This document shows, one piece after another, positions 5,680 through 7,908 of a stretch of 7,908 nt of DNA (position 1 is its first letter; every line of letters starts with the position of its first letter). The notes beneath the pieces were generated by a model. That model saw only the letters and a program-made list of their open reading frames with translations, had not been told where the DNA came from and ran no database searches. Origin of the DNA: an uncultured Clostridium sp. (GTDB lineage: Bacteria > Bacillota > Clostridia > TANB77 > CAG-508). The stretch spans positions 1-7,908 of the forward strand of contig USEX01000030.1 in NCBI GenBank assembly GCA_900553755.1. The letters run 5' to 3'. Both the position numbers and the translations under genes were made by a program.

Positions 5680-6699
5680 TTATTTTTCGCTTATAATTTG
5701 TTGTGCTAATTCTGCCCTTTTAATGTTCTCTTCACTTTTTCCCATGGTCTGTCCATAATATCTCTGCATGTTAGCAGGTTTAGTATACAACAATAACTTT
5801 TTTATTTTTCCATCATCCAATTCTTTTATTATTCCCATATCTGTTCCTAATTTCACATCGGATAATAAGTCCATACATTCATCTAATGTTATCATTTTCG
5901 AGTACATCATAAGTCCAAACGCTCTATATAATTGGTTTTCTAATTCCAAACCAGTTTTTCCTAAATATTTACGTGCTATTCTTTCTTGCTCTATTACTTT
6001 TTGTGTAATATTTAACACATCTTTTGCAATTTCTTTCTCTGTTAAACCTAATGTTTGGTTGTTAGAAATTTGATATATGTTTCCTTTGCTATCTGAGCCT
6101 TCTCCATATACTCCTCTAACGCTCATTCCAAAATTATTTACAATTCTTAATATTTTTCCTAAATTTTCTGTTTTATCTAGTGCTGGAACATGTACCATTG
6201 TTGAAACTCTTAAGCCTGTTCCTACATTTGTTGGGCAAGCTGTTAAATATCCATATTTATCACTATATGAGTAATTTAGTAACTTTTCTAATTTTTTATC
6301 TAACTCAATAGCTAAATTTAACAAATTCTCAGTTTCTAGTCCTTCAGAGAATACTTGTATCCTGATGTGATCTTCTTCGTTTACCATTATGCAAATATTT
6401 TCTTCATTATTTATGATTATAGCTCTAGCATCATCATCTTTATTTGCAAAATCTGGACTTATTAAGTGTTTTTCTATAAGTTCTTCTTTCGTTAAGTCAT
6501 TCATGTCTTTCATTTTTAATAATTGCAATCCATAGCCTATATTTGGAACTATTTCTTCTATTTTATTTAATATTTGTTTTTTAGCTTCTTTATCACATTT
6601 ATTCTCAAAAGGAAATCCCGATAAGTTTCTAGCTAGTCTTATTCTAGTACTTATCACAACATCTGATTCCTTACCATTTTGTAAATACCAATTAGACAT
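5680..6699 (-). CDS. mcsB: McsB, protein arginine kinase
   Basis: McsB transfers phosphate from ATP to arginine side chains of proteins. It inactivates the CtsR repressor and marks aberrant proteins for ClpCP. The 339-aa protein is a single phosphagen-kinase-type catalytic domain. Visible are the N-terminal VVISTRIRLARNLSGFPF (about 14-31), DDARAIIINNEENICIMVNEEDHIRIQ (about 89-115, containing the NEEDH core), CPTNVGTGLR (155-164) and RGVYGEGSDSKGNIYQISN (about 195-213), all matching the ATP:guanido phosphotransferase fold. The C-terminal region normally carries an RDxxRA motif forming the allosteric phospho-arginine pocket. Here the corresponding site reads ENIKRA (324-329), so the first Arg and Asp are absent. 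The ATG follows GGAGG by 7 bases, and the mcsA stop is 15 bases upstream, consistent with a tight operon. The catalytic identity is secure; the regulatory difference is inference. Confidence 0.97.
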   Translation of the reverse strand: MSNWYLQNGKESDVVISTRIRLARNLSGFPFENKCDKEAKKQILNKIEEIVPNIGYGLQLLKMKDMNDLTKEELIEKHLISPDFANKDDDARAIIINNEENICIMVNEEDHIRIQVFSEGLETENLLNLAIELDKKLEKLLNYSYSDKYGYLTACPTNVGTGLRVSTMVHVPALDKTENLGKILRIVNNFGMSVRGVYGEGSDSKGNIYQISNNQTLGLTEKEIAKDVLNITQKVIEQERIARKYLGKTGLELENQLYRAFGLMMYSKMITLDECMDLLSDVKLGTDMGIIKELDDGKIKKLLLYTKPANMQRYYGQTMGKSEENIKRAELAQQIISEK

Positions 6700-6714
6700 T
6701 TCAATTCCTCCATC

Positions 6715-7275
6715 TTATTCTTTTTTCATATTTTTTATTTCGTCTCTTAGCTTAGCCGCATCTTCATATCTTTCCTCTTTTATAGCAATTTTTAGCTGTT
6801 CTTGTAATTCCTCTATTTTTTCTTCTACAGTTTTTTCGGCTTTTGCTACATTTTCAGTATCTTGATTTTTGTTGATGCTAATTCTGTTTTTCTGGTTCTT
6901 GTTATTTATTCCTCTTCCTACATGGCGTGTATTTCCTTGTAATTTTTTTAGAATTGGATCTATTTTATTTTCAAAAGAATCATAACATTCTGGGCATCCT
7001 AATAAGCCTGTTTTTATAAAATTATCATATTCTTCTCCACATGTTTTGCACAAATTATTATTCTGAGTAAGAAAATTTGGTAATAAATCTGTATTTTCTG
7101 TTTGGAAAAAGTCTTCTAAGAAATCGGAAAAATGTATTGGCAAACTAAATTGAAAACCATCTAATCCTAATTTTTTTGCGCACTTTTCGCATAAATTCAT
7201 TTGTTTTTTTACTCCATTTATATTTTGAGTATATTTTATATTTGCTTCATTTTCACCACAATTTTGACATAACAT
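6715..7275 (-). CDS. mcsA: McsA, zinc-binding activator of McsB
   Basis: McsA binds and activates the McsB arginine kinase, and in Bacillus it modulates CtsR. The protein is 186 aa from the ATG at 7275 and starts MLCQNCG. A longer frame starting with TTG at 7284 is rejected because that codon directly abuts the binding site AAGGAGG (7285-7291), while the ATG has 9-base spacing and gives the family's usual start. Four CxxC pairs are visible: C3/C6, C29/C32, C76/C79 and C94/C97, consistent with two zinc sites. A low-complexity Asn/Lys-rich linker (about 120-145) leads to a C-terminal UVR domain (about 151-184, EEKIEELQEQL then ERYEDAAKLRDEI). This is a coiled helical pair also seen in UvrB and in the ClpC middle domain. 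It lies between ctsR and mcsB in the usual order, about 30 bases after the ctsR stop. Confidence 0.96.
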   Translation of the reverse strand: MLCQNCGENEANIKYTQNINGVKKQMNLCEKCAKKLGLDGFQFSLPIHFSDFLEDFFQTENTDLLPNFLTQNNNLCKTCGEEYDNFIKTGLLGCPECYDSFENKIDPILKKLQGNTRHVGRGINNKNQKNRISINKNQDTENVAKAEKTVEEKIEELQEQLKIAIKEERYEDAAKLRDEIKNMKKE

Positions 7276-7305
7276 ATTTATCAACCTCCTTAATATATGT
7301 TTATT

Positions 7306-7755
7306 TTAGTCTTCTACTAAATTAATTAGCATATTTTTAAATATATTTGCTCTTAATTCATCTCTTTTCTTTGCATCAATATTTAGTACATTATCACTTG
7401 TTGCTACTTTTAATAATTTTGCTACTGTTTCATTTATAATGTTATATGATAGAAAATTGCTTATATAAATGCTAACTTCTTGGGCGGTTATTTTATCTCC
7501 CATATTAGTGATTATATGCATTAAATAATTACTTTTTGTAATAGCAACTTTCTTAATTGTTATATGACCGCCTCCGCCTCTTTGGCTTTCTACATAATAG
7601 CCTTGATTTGGTTTAAAACGTGTAGATATCACATAATTTATTTGTGATGGCACACAATTAAATTTTTCTGCTAATTCATTTCTTTGTATATCTATTGAAT
7701 CTCCACTTTCAAACATATCTTTTATAAATTCTTCTATCACATCTGATATTCTCAT
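7306..7755 (-). CDS. ctsR: CtsR, repressor of class III stress genes
   Basis: CtsR is a dimeric, heat-sensitive repressor that binds tandem GGTCAAA heptads upstream of clp genes and its own operon. On heat or protein-damage stress it releases DNA and is inactivated by McsB. The 149-aa protein has the normal length. The N-terminal winged helix-turn-helix covers about 1-70: the helix-turn-helix lies around ELAEKFNCVPSQINYVISTRF (27-47), and the glycine-rich wing RGGGGHI (59-65) inserts into the minor groove. The Arg of RGGGG is the type of residue reported as a McsB target in relatives. The C-terminal half is the dimerisation and ClpC-interaction domain. It is the first gene of the operon. ATG at 7755 is preceded by AAGGAG (7766-7761) at 5-base spacing, and CtsR heptads abut this site, so the gene is clearly autoregulated. 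Confidence 0.97.
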   Translation of the reverse strand: MRISDVIEEFIKDMFESGDSIDIQRNELAEKFNCVPSQINYVISTRFKPNQGYYVESQRGGGGHITIKKVAITKSNYLMHIITNMGDKITAQEVSIYISNFLSYNIINETVAKLLKVATSDNVLNIDAKKRDELRANIFKNMLINLVED

Positions 7756-7766
7756 TTCTTCTCCTT

Positions 7767-7789
7767 TTTGACTTTGACTTTCTTTGACC
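7767..7789 (-). promoter_or_regulatory. CtsR operator with three heptad copies
   Basis: On the minus strand GGTCAAA (7789-7783), spacer GAA, then AGTCAAA (7779-7773) match the CtsR consensus RGTCAAANANRGTCAAA perfectly. A third heptad, AGTCAAA at 7773-7767, overlaps the second by one base. The array covers about +3 to +26 of the predicted transcript and directly abuts the ribosome binding site (7766-7761). Bound CtsR should therefore block initiation or early elongation. Confidence 0.94.
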
Positions 7790-7798
7790 TACATTCTT

Positions 7799-7826
7799 AT
7801 TATACCACCTATTTCCTTTTTGTCAA
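7799..7826 (-). promoter_or_regulatory. Sigma-A promoter of the ctsR-mcsA-mcsB-clpC-SDR operon
   Basis: On the minus strand a perfect TTGACA (7826-7821) and a perfect TATAAT (7804-7799) are separated by 16 bases. The start is predicted near 7792, with a leader of about 37 nt filled by the CtsR operator and the ribosome binding site. Both boxes being ideal suggests a strong promoter held down by CtsR. Confidence 0.9.
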
Positions 7827-7859
7827 TATTGATCTATTATTTTTGTAATTATTTATAAT

Positions 7860-7908
7860 TCATTTGTGATAATGTCTTAATAAATCATTTGAGAAAATGT
7901 CTCAATTA
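7860..7908. repeat. Two tandem imperfect 25-bp units at the right edge
   Basis: Units at 7860-7884 and 7885-7908 (cut by the window end) are identical at 20 of 24 aligned positions. Both share the blocks TCATTTG and AATGTCT at the same spacing, and the second has GAGA...TCTC half-dyad symmetry. A third unit is not recognisable to the left. More copies may lie beyond the window. No gene explains them. Options are an iterated terminus of an insertion element or a regulator-binding array upstream of the operon promoter. Confidence 0.55.

Noticed and set aside
7276..7284. Three-residue N-terminal extension of McsA from a TTG at 7284
   Set aside because: The TTG abuts AAGGAGG with no spacing, whereas the ATG at 7275 has 9-base spacing and gives the family-typical start.
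7835..7859. A third copy of the right-edge 25-bp unit
   Set aside because: It matches only the general AT pattern. The AATGTCT block is absent.
1..7908. CRISPR array, tRNA or rRNA genes, riboswitch
   Set aside because: No regularly spaced identical repeats, cloverleaf segments with CCA-type arms, rRNA core motifs or long conserved leaders were found; the only untranslated regions are short.

Overview
The window is very AT-rich with clostridial-looking codon use, Shine-Dalgarno sites close to AAGGAGG, and a classic Gram-positive stress operon. It most likely comes from a low-G+C Firmicute of the class Clostridia. SpoVG and a sigma-H-like promoter in front of it fit a spore-forming lineage but do not prove sporulation, because SpoVG also occurs in non-sporulating relatives.

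Layout. (1) Positions about 71-390 hold a self-contained cassette: an extended -10 promoter, an unrecognised 68-residue protein gene (+) and a very strong terminator. Its base composition (about 43% G+C by hand count) and codon choice differ from the rest of the window. (2) spoVG lies on the minus strand (763-470). Its own terminator is convergent with that of the small gene, and the T-runs of the two terminators pair as an inverted repeat. (3) The 229-bp spoVG/murC intergenic region carries divergent promoters. A perfect 8-bp-arm dyad sits at the predicted spoVG transcript start. (4) murC (+) makes the peptidoglycan precursor UDP-MurNAc-L-alanine and ends in a hairpin shared with the converging gene. 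(5) From the right end, on the minus strand, runs ctsR - mcsA - mcsB - clpC - short-chain dehydrogenase. The gaps are short, the promoter is sigma-A type, and CtsR heptads are packed between the transcription start and the ribosome binding site. (6) The last about 49 bases hold two imperfect tandem 25-bp units that no gene explains.

How the genes work together. CtsR represses the operon. McsB, with its activator McsA, phosphorylates arginines on CtsR and on damaged proteins. ClpC recognises these marks and feeds the proteins to ClpP, so the operon is an autoregulated arginine-phosphorylation and proteolysis circuit. The dehydrogenase at the end takes the place where many Firmicutes have radA. 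MurC and SpoVG relate to cell-wall synthesis and to post-transcriptional or developmental control.

I found no convincing evidence of a wholly new multi-gene system. The most novel-looking items are the compositionally distinct small-protein cassette, the dyad in the spoVG leader, the McsB that lacks the usual allosteric phospho-arginine motif, and the tandem units at the right edge. Three start codons are revised from the longest open frames: the small gene starts at 137, spoVG at 763 and mcsA at 7275.
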